64,000 bases of DNA. Source: Sedimentisphaerales bacterium (lineage in GTDB: Bacteria; Planctomycetota; Phycisphaerae; Sedimentisphaerales; SG8-4). Made by a program: the position numbers and the translations under genes. The notes beneath the pieces were generated by a model. It saw only the letters and a program-made list of their open reading frames with translations, made no database searches and had not been told where the DNA came from. Shown in pieces: positions 44,450 to 52,107 of the stretch; position 1 is the first letter of the stretch, and every line of letters begins with the position of its first letter. The DNA is taken from assembly GCA_016932895.1 (NCBI GenBank), contig JAFGCA010000289.1, forward strand, positions 4,426-68,425. Reading direction: 5' to 3'.

Positions 44450-45130
44450 TTACCGCGCTCCGCGTCGCCGCAGCCAACCCAAACAACCTACGCCGATACT
44501 CCCCAGCAACAACGCTCCCGGCGCGGGGATGGCGCATGGGCCGAGACAGACGTTGTCGAGACCCGTTTCATCAGGGATCCACGGCAGTGGCATTCCCGGT
44601 ATGTATTCGTTTTCAAAGGCCTCAATCAATATGCGCAGATCAGTGACATTGGCCAACAGCGAAGACCACGATCCACTTTCCACAATCCAGTCGCTCTCCT
44701 TCAGCAGCGCCGCCTCAGTGTGTTCGGGGGGCGTGGGCCAATCGCTGACGCCTAACGGAGTCTCTCCGTGCCACACAGCACTGCCGCCAGGACCGGAGAT
44801 GATGATCGTGCGGGGATGGAAGATAGGATTGGTTCCAACGACAAAGACTCTGTGGTCATAGCTGAGGACCCCGACTTCATCGAGCGCTGACCAATCGCCG
44901 AGGAATTTGGCAGGGGCGACGACCATTGAACCCACCCCGGGCCCATCGGTGTACCTGACATAACCCCCGGGATTGCCTCCGCTGGATTGCCACGCGATGC
45001 CTCCTGCAGAAACCATCGTCCAGCCGTCGAGGTCCGTGTCAAACGTGCTGCTCACACCTGCCGCTTCTTTCGTCGAACCAAGAAGAAGAAGGACGGTTAC
45101 CGCTACCAGAGCCACTACATGGGTTCTCAT
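44450..45130 (-). CDS. PEP-CTERM exported protein
   Basis: 226 residues (AGGAGG seven bases before the ATG). Signal peptide MRTHVVALVAVTVLLLLGST. The mature part (STFDTDLDGWTMVSAGGIAW, GGYVRYTD, TDLRILIEAFEN) follows the pattern of laminin-B-like or choice-of-anchor domains frequent in PEP-CTERM proteins. The C-terminal signal is IPAPGALLLGSIGVGCLGWL with RRRGAR. It has its own AAATACGTATTT site ~260 bases upstream and a GGGCTGCGA terminator, so it is regulated like the PEP-CTERM genes at 39 and 40 kb. Confidence 0.85.
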   Translation of the reverse strand: MRTHVVALVAVTVLLLLGSTKEAAGVSSTFDTDLDGWTMVSAGGIAWQSSGGNPGGYVRYTDGPGVGSMVVAPAKFLGDWSALDEVGVLSYDHRVFVVGTNPIFHPRTIIISGPGGSAVWHGETPLGVSDWPTPPEHTEAALLKESDWIVESGSWSSLLANVTDLRILIEAFENEYIPGMPLPWIPDETGLDNVCLGPCAIPAPGALLLGSIGVGCLGWLRRRGAR

Positions 45131-45471
45131 TTCTCTACCTCCTGATCAGGGTGCATAAGTGTATCGTCGTTAACGATAACAAGACTCATGCTGACTCGCG
45201 CTCATGCCAACGGGGCACTCACAGGCGCACCGGCACCCGGGACCGGCCCGGTCACCAATTTTGCATAGACCGCCATCCCTATATCTTACACCAGAGAAGT
45301 AAACCCATCGCCGCCCCCCCGCAGACGCAGGGTTCTCCGTACTCAGGCGCGACGTATACCATTTCTGACCCAATTTGTCTATACGTACAAATACGTATTT
45401 ACGGTGGAAAATACTCGCCGGGCGGCGCGGGGAGGTTTTCAGTATGGACCGGTCGCGGGTGGGGGTTGCGG
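45131..45471. other. Intergenic region with regulatory palindrome
   Basis: 341 bases. It contains site 5 (45381-45400). No gene recognised. Confidence 0.5.
45381..45400. promoter_or_regulatory. Upstream palindrome AAATACGTATTT, site 5 (double TACGTA)
   Basis: ATACGTACAAATACGTATTT, identical over 20 bases to the same word in site 3 at 41.3 kb although the flanks differ. Confidence 0.6.
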
Positions 45472-45906
45472 TCAGTCTTGTTTGATCATGAGGCGGTGTT
45501 CGATGTTGGCTTCGAGGAAGGTCTCGCCGTGGGGTTGGAATCCGTGTTTGGCGTAGAAGGGTTGGGCGGCGGTCTGGGCGTGGAGCTTGAATTGAGTGAC
45601 GCCCCGGTCGCGGGCCGCCTCCATCGCGAAGCGCAACAGCTCGCTGCCACAGCCCCGGCCGCGATATTCCTTGCGGACCGCCATGCGTTCGAGCTTAGCC
45701 CACGGCCCGAGCAGGCGGATGCGGGCGGCGGCCACTGGCTCACCGTCGATCTCGCCGAGAATGTGAAGCGCCGCGTGCTCGTGCTCGTCCATCTCCTCGC
45801 GATAGCTGACGCCCTGCTCGTCCATAAAGACGATCCCCCGCACGATGAAGGCCTTGATCAGATCCTCCAGCGATCCGGCGGTGCGAAATGTCGGTCGGTT
45901 GTCCAT
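45472..45906 (-). CDS. GNAT family N-acetyltransferase
   Basis: 144 residues from ATG 45906 (AGGGG ten bases upstream). The acetyl-CoA motif A is clear: LERMAVRKEYRGRGCGSELL. It is preceded by the strand AAARIRLLG and followed by HAQTAAQPFYAKHGFQ. The family moves acetyl groups from CoA to amines of small molecules or proteins, and this form resembles the ElaA/short GNAT group. Substrate unknown. Cytoplasmic. Confidence 0.88.
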   Translation of the reverse strand: MDNRPTFRTAGSLEDLIKAFIVRGIVFMDEQGVSYREEMDEHEHAALHILGEIDGEPVAAARIRLLGPWAKLERMAVRKEYRGRGCGSELLRFAMEAARDRGVTQFKLHAQTAAQPFYAKHGFQPHGETFLEANIEHRLMIKQD

Positions 45907-45943
45907 GGTCAAGCTACCCCTCTGTCGCAGGTGATGAGAAAGT

Positions 45944-46055
45944 TGTCATGCTGAACGAAGTGAAGCATCTGGGCCGGGAAAGCTCGGGCTGGGCGGCATT
46001 GCGCGGCGCGTTTCCCGTGTCCTGCCCGGATCCTTCGCTGCCGCTCGGGATGACA
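45944..46055. repeat. Dispersed repeat with GTCATGCTGAACGAAG ends
   Basis: It starts TTGTCATGCTGAACGAAGTG and ends near GGATCCTTCGCTGCCGCTCG plus GGATGACA. The outer words GTCAT and ATGAC and the inner AAGCATCTGGG are of a common type of bacterial intergenic repeat. The two ends are roughly inverse to each other. Short open frames across it are not genes. Confidence 0.55.
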
Positions 46056-46143
46056 GCTATCGTATGACGAACGACCCGCGTCACGATAGTGACAAGACGT
46101 TTGCAGGAATCCGCATACTCCGTCGGCGGCCTGTGGCGCGGGG

Positions 46144-46398
46144 TCATGTGAAATCCGGCGTCGCCGGCGCGCCCCCGCCCTGCCGCAGCACGGGCCATTC
46201 GGCGAACGCGATGTAGAACGGCAAAATGATGTTGGCGATGGGAACCAGCATCAGCAGCGCCAGCGGACCGGGGAAACCCGCCTTCGTGCAGATCTTCCAG
46301 AACGGGATCACCGTAACGAGGGCGCCGACCACCCCGAACACCATCACAAAGAGGATGATCACGATCTCAAAGACACCCGGTACAAAACTACCTTCCAT
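46144..46398 (-). CDS. Small two-TM membrane protein
   Basis: 84 residues from ATG 46398 (AAAGGAG six bases upstream). Two hydrophobic helices: VFEIVIILFVMVFGVVGALV and GPLALLMLVPIANIILPFYI, with WKICTKAGFP between them. The motif KAGFPGPLALLMLVPIAN is like the small DUF805-type or signal-peptidase-associated membrane proteins, but it is too short to assign. Function unknown. Confidence 0.7.
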   Translation of the reverse strand: MEGSFVPGVFEIVIILFVMVFGVVGALVTVIPFWKICTKAGFPGPLALLMLVPIANIILPFYIAFAEWPVLRQGGGAPATPDFT

Positions 46399-46513
46399 CT
46401 GGATCTCCTTTCGCCTTTGCCAACTCCGTTGTCCCTGGCGCGCGCGGCGCTTCGGTAGTCCGGCAATCATACTCTCGCCGCCCCCCAGCGGTCAAGGCCG
46501 CCGGCGTGAGCGG

Positions 46514-47197
46514 CTAAAAGGTAAAGCGGAGGTAGGAGCCGAGGATGTTGGTGTCGTGCCAGTGGTCCTCGTCGTCGTAGAGGTGCCAGAAGTAGAACAG
46601 CTCCAGGCGAATCGACTCGGCCAGGGGGATGTAGAGGCCGGTGCAGAGGCGCTGGCCGCTGAAGCGTCGCGAGTTGAAGCTGTAGAACAGCTCGTCGCCG
46701 ATATACGGCTTCACCTGCCAGGCCGTGAACGCTTCGGGCGAGACCAGCAGCACCTTGTGGCGGAAGCGCCAGGTGGTGTTCTCCTCCGCGATGTCGCGGT
46801 ACTCGATCCGCGTGCGGTTGACCAGGTCCAGGCCGAGCAGCTTCGAGCCAGCGATCACGTTGAAATGCGGACGGATCTCCCGAATCCAGTCCTCGCGGTC
46901 GTCCGTTTTCGCGTGCGTCACCTTGACCGCCGCGAACACCTTGAGCCAGTCGGCCAGGCCCGAATAGATCAGGCCGTAGTCCTGCTGCTGGTGATCCACG
47001 CGACGGGCCTCGTCCTCGAAGCCGAGTTTCTGCTCGAAGCCGAACTGCCAGTCGTCGCGGACGGGAACCAGGAACGTGGCCTTGGTCCAATAGCGGAAAT
47101 CCTCGTCGCTGGCTGATCCCAGCGAGGCCGCGCCGAGGACGAGAGCCGCCGCGACGATAACGGTACTACTCCTGGATGCGATGCTTGTGTCTATCAC
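46514..47197 (-). CDS. DUF2490 outer-membrane protein
   Basis: 227 residues from GTG 47197, the only start that keeps the signal peptide (STVIVAAALVLGAASLGSA). The body has the DUF2490 pattern of outer-membrane strands: FRYWTKATFLVPVRDDWQFG, IRPHFNVIAG, NRTRIEYRDI, WRFRHKVLLV and a C-terminal LGSYLRFTF ending in Phe, as beta-barrel proteins do. The role is unknown. Other members are small outer-membrane barrels. No strong ribosome site is visible. Confidence 0.82.
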   Translation of the reverse strand: MIDTSIASRSSTVIVAAALVLGAASLGSASDEDFRYWTKATFLVPVRDDWQFGFEQKLGFEDEARRVDHQQQDYGLIYSGLADWLKVFAAVKVTHAKTDDREDWIREIRPHFNVIAGSKLLGLDLVNRTRIEYRDIAEENTTWRFRHKVLLVSPEAFTAWQVKPYIGDELFYSFNSRRFSGQRLCTGLYIPLAESIRLELFYFWHLYDDEDHWHDTNILGSYLRFTF

Positions 47198-47272
47198 GGG
47201 GCCCCATTCATGGTGCTACTGTGTTCGAGGGATTATACCGGCGGCCCGGCCAAATGCCACGCGCGCACAAAG

Positions 47273-47300
47273 AAAGGGCTGCGCGCGAGGTCGCAGCCCT
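47273..47300 (-). terminator. Hairpin terminator, GGGCTGCG stem
   Basis: AAGGGCTGCG / CGCAGCCCTT with an eight-base loop, followed on the minus strand by TTCTTTG. It lies downstream of the OmpA gene (stop at 47364). Fifth member of the shared-stem family. Confidence 0.75.
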
Positions 47301-47363
47301 TGATTTGTCAGTCCGTCACGCCGCCGGTTTGATCCTTTCGGCGGCCCTGCGTGGCCGAGGCGC

Positions 47364-48146
47364 CTACACGCCGGAGGGGACAACGAAGATTTCGACGCGG
47401 CGGTTCTTGGGATTGCCCTTCTTTCCGGGAGCGTTCGGGGCAACGGGGCGATACTCGCCAAAGCCCCGGGTGCTCAGTCGCTTGGCCTCGAGGCCGCTGC
47501 TCTCCATCAGATTCACGACGGAAATGGCGCGGTGCGAGGAGAGATGCCGATTGGTCGGGTGTGCCGCTCGCGTGGCGGGCCGGGCGATGCGCATATCGTC
47601 GGTATGTCCGGCCACGATGATATCGAATTCCTTGGCCGTGTCGGAATTGAGGATGCCGCACAGCGTCCGCACCGCCTCGGCGGCGCTCGTCGTCACCTGG
47701 TCGCTGCCCCTCTCAAACAACAGGTCGCTCTTGAACTTCACCAGCCCCCGCTCCGAATCGTACTCGACCATCTCGTTCTGATTGGCGAAATCCTCCAGGG
47801 CCGTGCTCAGCTCCACCGGAAGCGGCGAAATCCCGAGCAGCTTCTCCTGCATCGACTTGATCAGCTCTTCCTTCTTGGTCAGGTCCTCTTCCAGGGCCGC
47901 GATCTTCTGACGCAGCGTATCGACCTCGACGTCCCCCGTCTGCTCGGCGGCCGCCAGACGACGCTTGAGCTGGTCAAGCTGTAACCGGGCGGCCCGCAGC
48001 TCGCTTTCCAACTGATCGATGCGATCCTGCTGGGTCCGGTTCTGAAGCCGCAAATCCTGCATTTCCGAGCTGCAACCGTTGACGAAGGCCATGCCCAGGC
48101 ATACCGCCAGCACGATCAAAACGGTCGAGAATTTCACACTCCGCAT
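47364..48146 (-). CDS. OmpA-family peptidoglycan-associated lipoprotein
   Basis: 260 residues (AAAGGA seven bases before the ATG). The signal has a lipobox-like FVNGC at ~25 and should be lipid-anchored. Residues 35-110 are a coiled coil (NRTQQDRIDQLESELRAARL; LRQKIAALEEDLTKKEELI). The C-terminal OmpA domain has IIVAGHTDDMRIA, HRAISVVNLMESSGL and STRGFGEYRPVAPN, the peptidoglycan-binding signature. It links the outer membrane to the wall. It lies upstream of the DUF2490 gene with a terminator between. Confidence 0.9.
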   Translation of the reverse strand: MRSVKFSTVLIVLAVCLGMAFVNGCSSEMQDLRLQNRTQQDRIDQLESELRAARLQLDQLKRRLAAAEQTGDVEVDTLRQKIAALEEDLTKKEELIKSMQEKLLGISPLPVELSTALEDFANQNEMVEYDSERGLVKFKSDLLFERGSDQVTTSAAEAVRTLCGILNSDTAKEFDIIVAGHTDDMRIARPATRAAHPTNRHLSSHRAISVVNLMESSGLEAKRLSTRGFGEYRPVAPNAPGKKGNPKNRRVEIFVVPSGV

Positions 48147-48559
48147 CAGTCAATCCTTTCCAACGATCAGGCTATCCTACGTTTTGCTCCCGTCCCCTGC
48201 GGGACAAGTTGATGGTTCAGACCTCGTGCCGCCGGGCCGCACATACCCGACCCGACCGACGCGCTGGTAATAGAACGGATTTGCGCCGAGCCGTCAAGGG
48301 TAATTTAGATAATCTCACCCTCCACAACACCCGATGAAACACCCCCAGAGCCAGGCACGCGCCGAACGCATTTGTATCGGACGCCGCACGCCAACCCACC
48401 GCTTTTTCTTCAGCTTTCCTGCGCCATTCCGCTCCGTGACATGCAATCCCCCTCGTGCGAAACCGCCGACGAACGCAACTCCTCCCGGCCTTCGAGAATC
48501 CACCAGATGTTGTCCGTACCGCTTTGGGTCTCGTCGGCGAAACCCCAGCTGGTATCCAA
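48147..48559. other. Intergenic region, nothing recognised
   Basis: 413 bases between the OmpA gene and the Kelch gene. No repeat family of the window, no ribosome site and no convincing open frame was seen. Confidence 0.4.
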
Positions 48560-50062
48560 TTATGGTGAAACAGGCAAGGGAAGTGCAAAGACGGTGTCTT
48601 TTGTATTGTCTATGTCGTCTTTGCCCCCGATGACATAGATTGTGTTGTCTGAAATCACTGTGAGGGGATCATCTCTTGGTTTGGGCAGTGCCGGGCCGGA
48701 GTCCCATTCTTTGGACTCGATGTCGAAGATGGTGAGTTTATCGCTTATCCAGTAGTCGGGGAACTCGCCCTCAGCACCCCCGATCAGGTAGACCTTTCCG
48801 TTGGCAACCGGAGCTTGAGTCGCATAGGAATACCACCAAGCCGCATCCGGCGGAAGCTCAGAATAGTCGCGTTTCCACTCACCTTCCTCAAAATCATAGG
48901 CCATTACTTCGTAGTTTCCTGCACCAGTCTCAAGATCGTGTCCGCCGATGAGATAGGCGCAATTGCCGTGTACGGCAATTGTCTTCCCCGTCGTGAGTTG
49001 TTTCGGTATTTCCCTTAGGGATTCCCATTCATCATTGTCGGGATCGTAGGCCTCCACTGCCGTGCAGGCGCGTCTATCCGGCCCCTCGCCTATGGAACCG
49101 CCTCCAAACAAGTAAATCCTGCCCTTATACACAATTGGAATAGCTGCGGCCGTAGTCGTTGGCTTTTTTGCGAGAGTCGTCCATGTATTCGTGGCCGGGT
49201 CATACACCTCGTTATAGTTGAGTGCACCACAAGCTCCGAAGACATAGAATTTCCCGTTGCACGCAATGCCGCTGATTTCCTCCACCCCGTGCCCCAGCTC
49301 AGGCTCGGAAAGGCTCTCGTAGTGCGGATTATCTGCAATATCAGACCATGTATCTGTGGCGATGTCATACTTCTCCCCACTGAATAGGTCTTTTCCACCC
49401 ATGGCGTTGCCGCCAAAGACGAAGATCTCGTTCCCGATAACAGCGCCGGCGAATTGATGCCGGGCCGTCTTCATAGGGTAAAGCCGAACCCAACCATTAG
49501 AGTCGGGGCGTTCCAGTCCCCTCCTCTCCAAACGAGGGTATTCTCCCGGCGTCATCGTCCACACCGTCTCGAAATCCCAGCCAGCGTCAACAAAAGTCTG
49601 GATATCCGTCATCTCGGCCGTGGTCTTGCCGATACCGCGGTCACTGGCTGTCTGCCCAGAAGCTCCCATGTCCCAGAAGCTCGAATTGACACGATCTTCG
49701 TCGTCGTTGGGGTCCCAGACTTGGTGGCGACCCACGAGACCGCCCACATCGCTCGTTCCAGTGACCGCGCCGCTGCTGTAGCTCGAATCGATGCTGCTGA
49801 CTCCGGTGTTCTTGCCCACGAGGCCGCCCACATCCGACATCCCGTCGACTGCACCCCTGCTATAGCTCGAAACCATGCGGCACGATCCGTTGGTTCCGCC
49901 CACGAGACCGCCGACGTTATCGTGTCCGTTGACCGTCCCGGCGCTGTAGCTGGTAGTGATGAAGCCTGAAAAGCTACCTCCCACGAGGCCACCAACAAAG
50001 TCGAATCCGCTAACCTTGGCGCTACTGTAGCAATCCGTGATATGGTACGGAGACGGGGTCAA
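48560..50062 (-). CDS. GLUG-repeat and Kelch-repeat protein, 5' end missing
   Basis: 500 residues from the first usable start (TTG 50062). The first ~110 residues are GLUG repeats (FDFVGGLVGGS, HDNVGGLVGG, MSDVGGLVGKN, TSDVGGLVGRH), and residues 200-500 are six Kelch-type propeller repeats (VFGGNAMGGKDLFSGEKYDI; LFGGGSIGEG; YLIGGHDLET; YLIGGAEGEF; YVIGGKDDID). Proteins of this layout are secreted, but no signal peptide is present and the upstream sequence is Thr/Pro-rich noise running into a repeat island. The 5' end is likely lost or displaced. A role in surface adhesion is possible, unproven. Confidence 0.7.
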   Translation of the reverse strand: MTPSPYHITDCYSSAKVSGFDFVGGLVGGSFSGFITTSYSAGTVNGHDNVGGLVGGTNGSCRMVSSYSRGAVDGMSDVGGLVGKNTGVSSIDSSYSSGAVTGTSDVGGLVGRHQVWDPNDDEDRVNSSFWDMGASGQTASDRGIGKTTAEMTDIQTFVDAGWDFETVWTMTPGEYPRLERRGLERPDSNGWVRLYPMKTARHQFAGAVIGNEIFVFGGNAMGGKDLFSGEKYDIATDTWSDIADNPHYESLSEPELGHGVEEISGIACNGKFYVFGACGALNYNEVYDPATNTWTTLAKKPTTTAAAIPIVYKGRIYLFGGGSIGEGPDRRACTAVEAYDPDNDEWESLREIPKQLTTGKTIAVHGNCAYLIGGHDLETGAGNYEVMAYDFEEGEWKRDYSELPPDAAWWYSYATQAPVANGKVYLIGGAEGEFPDYWISDKLTIFDIESKEWDSGPALPKPRDDPLTVISDNTIYVIGGKDDIDNTKDTVFALPLPVSP

Positions 50063-50872
50063 CTCCCGACACTTGACGGGGGCGTCAGGGGCATGCTTCT
50101 GTGCGTTTGTGGTCGTTGGAGGTGCGGTTTTCGTGGTTGGGTGTGGGGTGGGGCGAATTGACGGTGTTCGGGGTGCTTTTCGAGTTTTGGCTTGACCGGT
50201 CGACGGGCTCCCTGGGTTTCTTATCTACTCGTCGATCTCCTCAAAATGCGGTTTTTTTTCTTGACGGATACGGCGGACCGGTGTAGGATATGTATACAAC
50301 GAAGCTGGATTTGTCTCATGGGAAGCGGGCGATGGCATATGGTGGTCAGCAGAGCAGGGATTCCTTGGCCGAGGCTCTTGATTGGGGATTGGGGATTCGC
50401 GCCGATGGGGTGGTGCAGTGTTGTGAGTTCGGCGCGCCAAACAAAGCCAATCTGGCCCGGCGGAGCCGGGAAGCTCGAAGCTCAAAATCCGAAACACATT
50501 CGAAATGCCAATGATCCACACAGACCACAACGCGGAAAACAAAGCCAATTCGGTCCGCCCGGAGCCCGCGATTGGGGATTCGAGCCAATGCGCCGGGGTA
50601 TGCTGTCCAGCGAGATGTCAAACGAAGCCAATTTGGCCAGCGGGGCCGGGAAACTCTAAATCCGAAGCTCTAAATCCTAAACGGATGCAGCGGCCGGAGG
50701 ATGAATGCCGAAATGCGAAACGAAGCCAATTGGCGAGGTCGGGATGGGTGTGGCGTCCTCTGCGAGGTCAGGCGTGCCCGGCTCCGGCCGTTGCGCGGCT
50801 GTGTATGCGGCCGGTCGTGCGAAACAGAGCCAATCTGCCGGGCACGGTTTACATGGCGCCGCGCGGGGGCGG
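50063..50872. other. Repeat island between Kelch and hypothetical genes
   Basis: 810 bases made largely of AAACRAAGCCAATT-type repeats and their flanks. No gene recognised. The ORFs across it are shadows of repeats (NEANL, KQSQF, NEANW). Confidence 0.6.
50439..50837. repeat. Cluster of five AAACRAAGCCAATT repeats
   Basis: Cores at 50439-50455, 50537-50553, 50620-50636, 50718-50733 and 50822-50837, all plus strand. They are accompanied by CCGGGAAGCTCGAAGCTC... (50469) and CCGGGAAACTCTAAATCC (50647), which repeat the 4.85-kb flanks in the same order. Spacing from core to core is 82-104 bases, more regular than at 5 kb, but the intervening sequences are related to each other, unlike spacers. 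Confidence 0.75.
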
Positions 50873-51889
50873 CTATTTGCCTTTCTTGTTCTTCTGGCCG
50901 GGCTTGTTCACGACGACAATGGTGTCGGTGCCTTTGAAGGCGAGGCCGTCTTTCAGATTGCCCGTGACGGTCAGGGTCGTGCTGCCGTCCTTGCCGGCCA
51001 GGGCCTCCTGTACGGCGGCGCGGTCGAACTTGACCATGTACTCGCAGAAGCCGTCTCCGTCGCGGTCGCTGGTGTTCGACTCGGTGCCTTCCGACGTCGT
51101 GTTGCACTGAGCGATCTTGCAGGCGCGGATCGCCACGTCTCCCTCGACGAGCTCCACGCTCCAGCCGTCGATGTCATCGACCGAATACTCCAGCGGCAGC
51201 TCAATGTAGCAGGTGACGTATCGGCCGTTGCTGGCCAGGTTCAGGGTGTCGGGGTCGAGATCGATGCTCGCGTCGATGAACGACGGCCCCTCGACGGCCC
51301 GCAGGTGGTCCCACAGAGCGTGGTACGAGGCGTCCAGCCGCGATGCACTTACCAGCGCCTGGCAGCGAAGCTCGATGCGACACCACCCGGAGAAGCGAGA
51401 GACATCGACCTGCACGTCCTTATAGTAGCCGTCCTCCGTCTGCGACCAGACGACCCGGTCCTCCACGAGCAACACCGCCTCGAAGTTCTTGAAGAGGCCC
51501 CACGGGTACGCGGCCAGCTTGGCGTCAAAGACGAGGGTGCGGATCCCCGTCAGGTCCACGGTCTGGTAAAAGCTCATGTAATCGCCCGCGCTGACCGCCT
51601 GGTTGTAGCAGCCGTAGATCCGGGCCGAGCGCAGGCCTTCGCTGTTCCAGTCCTCGGTCGTCCCCAGCGCAAAGCCGGGACGCGTCGCCGTCCGCGACCA
51701 GGAATACGGATAGCAAGCGTCATAGGGCAGAGAATACTTGGAACGGGCGCGTTCAAAACCGGGGTTGGCGATGTCGGCCCGGCACACGGACGCGCACAAC
51801 AGGAGGGCAAGGATGGCGATGCCTCCGACGTGGTTGCTGCACCTACTGCTTTCCTCTCCTCTCCGAGCGCCTGTTTCGATGCGGATCAT
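50873..51889 (-). CDS. Exported protein of unknown function
   Basis: 338 residues from ATG 51889 (GGAGG nine bases upstream). The signal helix VGGIAILALLLCASVCRA lies at ~22-39 after a basic N-terminus. The body is beta-rich (DYMSFYQTVDLTGIRTLVFD; YKDVQVDVSRFSGWCRIELR), like a carbohydrate-binding sandwich, and it ends with a domain of pattern VTGNLKDGLAFKGTDTIVVV, then a basic tail. A DRDGDGFCEYMVKF segment is like that of dockerin-linked proteins. Not recognised as a family. Confidence 0.7.
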   Translation of the reverse strand: MIRIETGARRGEESSRCSNHVGGIAILALLLCASVCRADIANPGFERARSKYSLPYDACYPYSWSRTATRPGFALGTTEDWNSEGLRSARIYGCYNQAVSAGDYMSFYQTVDLTGIRTLVFDAKLAAYPWGLFKNFEAVLLVEDRVVWSQTEDGYYKDVQVDVSRFSGWCRIELRCQALVSASRLDASYHALWDHLRAVEGPSFIDASIDLDPDTLNLASNGRYVTCYIELPLEYSVDDIDGWSVELVEGDVAIRACKIAQCNTTSEGTESNTSDRDGDGFCEYMVKFDRAAVQEALAGKDGSTTLTVTGNLKDGLAFKGTDTIVVVNKPGQKNKKGK

Positions 51890-52107
51890 AGCGGCAATCC
51901 TCCAGGGTCGGTGCGCCCTTACACGGCGCACGCGGCAACAAGTGATAAACGTTGGGATGGGCCTCTTGCCGAGACGCTCCGCCTCCTGCGTCTTTCGACC
52001 TTCCTGGTGGAGAGGGATGTGAACGTTGACGATACTTCTTCAGCAAACAGGTAAATAAACCATAACGAATCGTTACGAGAATCCAAATGAAACCGACGCA
52101 AAAAACA

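Noticed and set aside
38200..45400. Exosortase or sorting enzyme gene near the PEP-CTERM genes
   Set aside because: No protein with exosortase-type membrane helices and catalytic motif was found in the window.
50439..50837. CRISPR-like spacing of repeats at 50 kb
   Set aside because: Spacing is 82-104 bases and the intervening sequences are related to each other and to the 5-kb island.
50505..51110. Open frame with NEAN and KQSQF peptides
   Set aside because: This is repeat sequence read as protein, with irregular composition and no domain.
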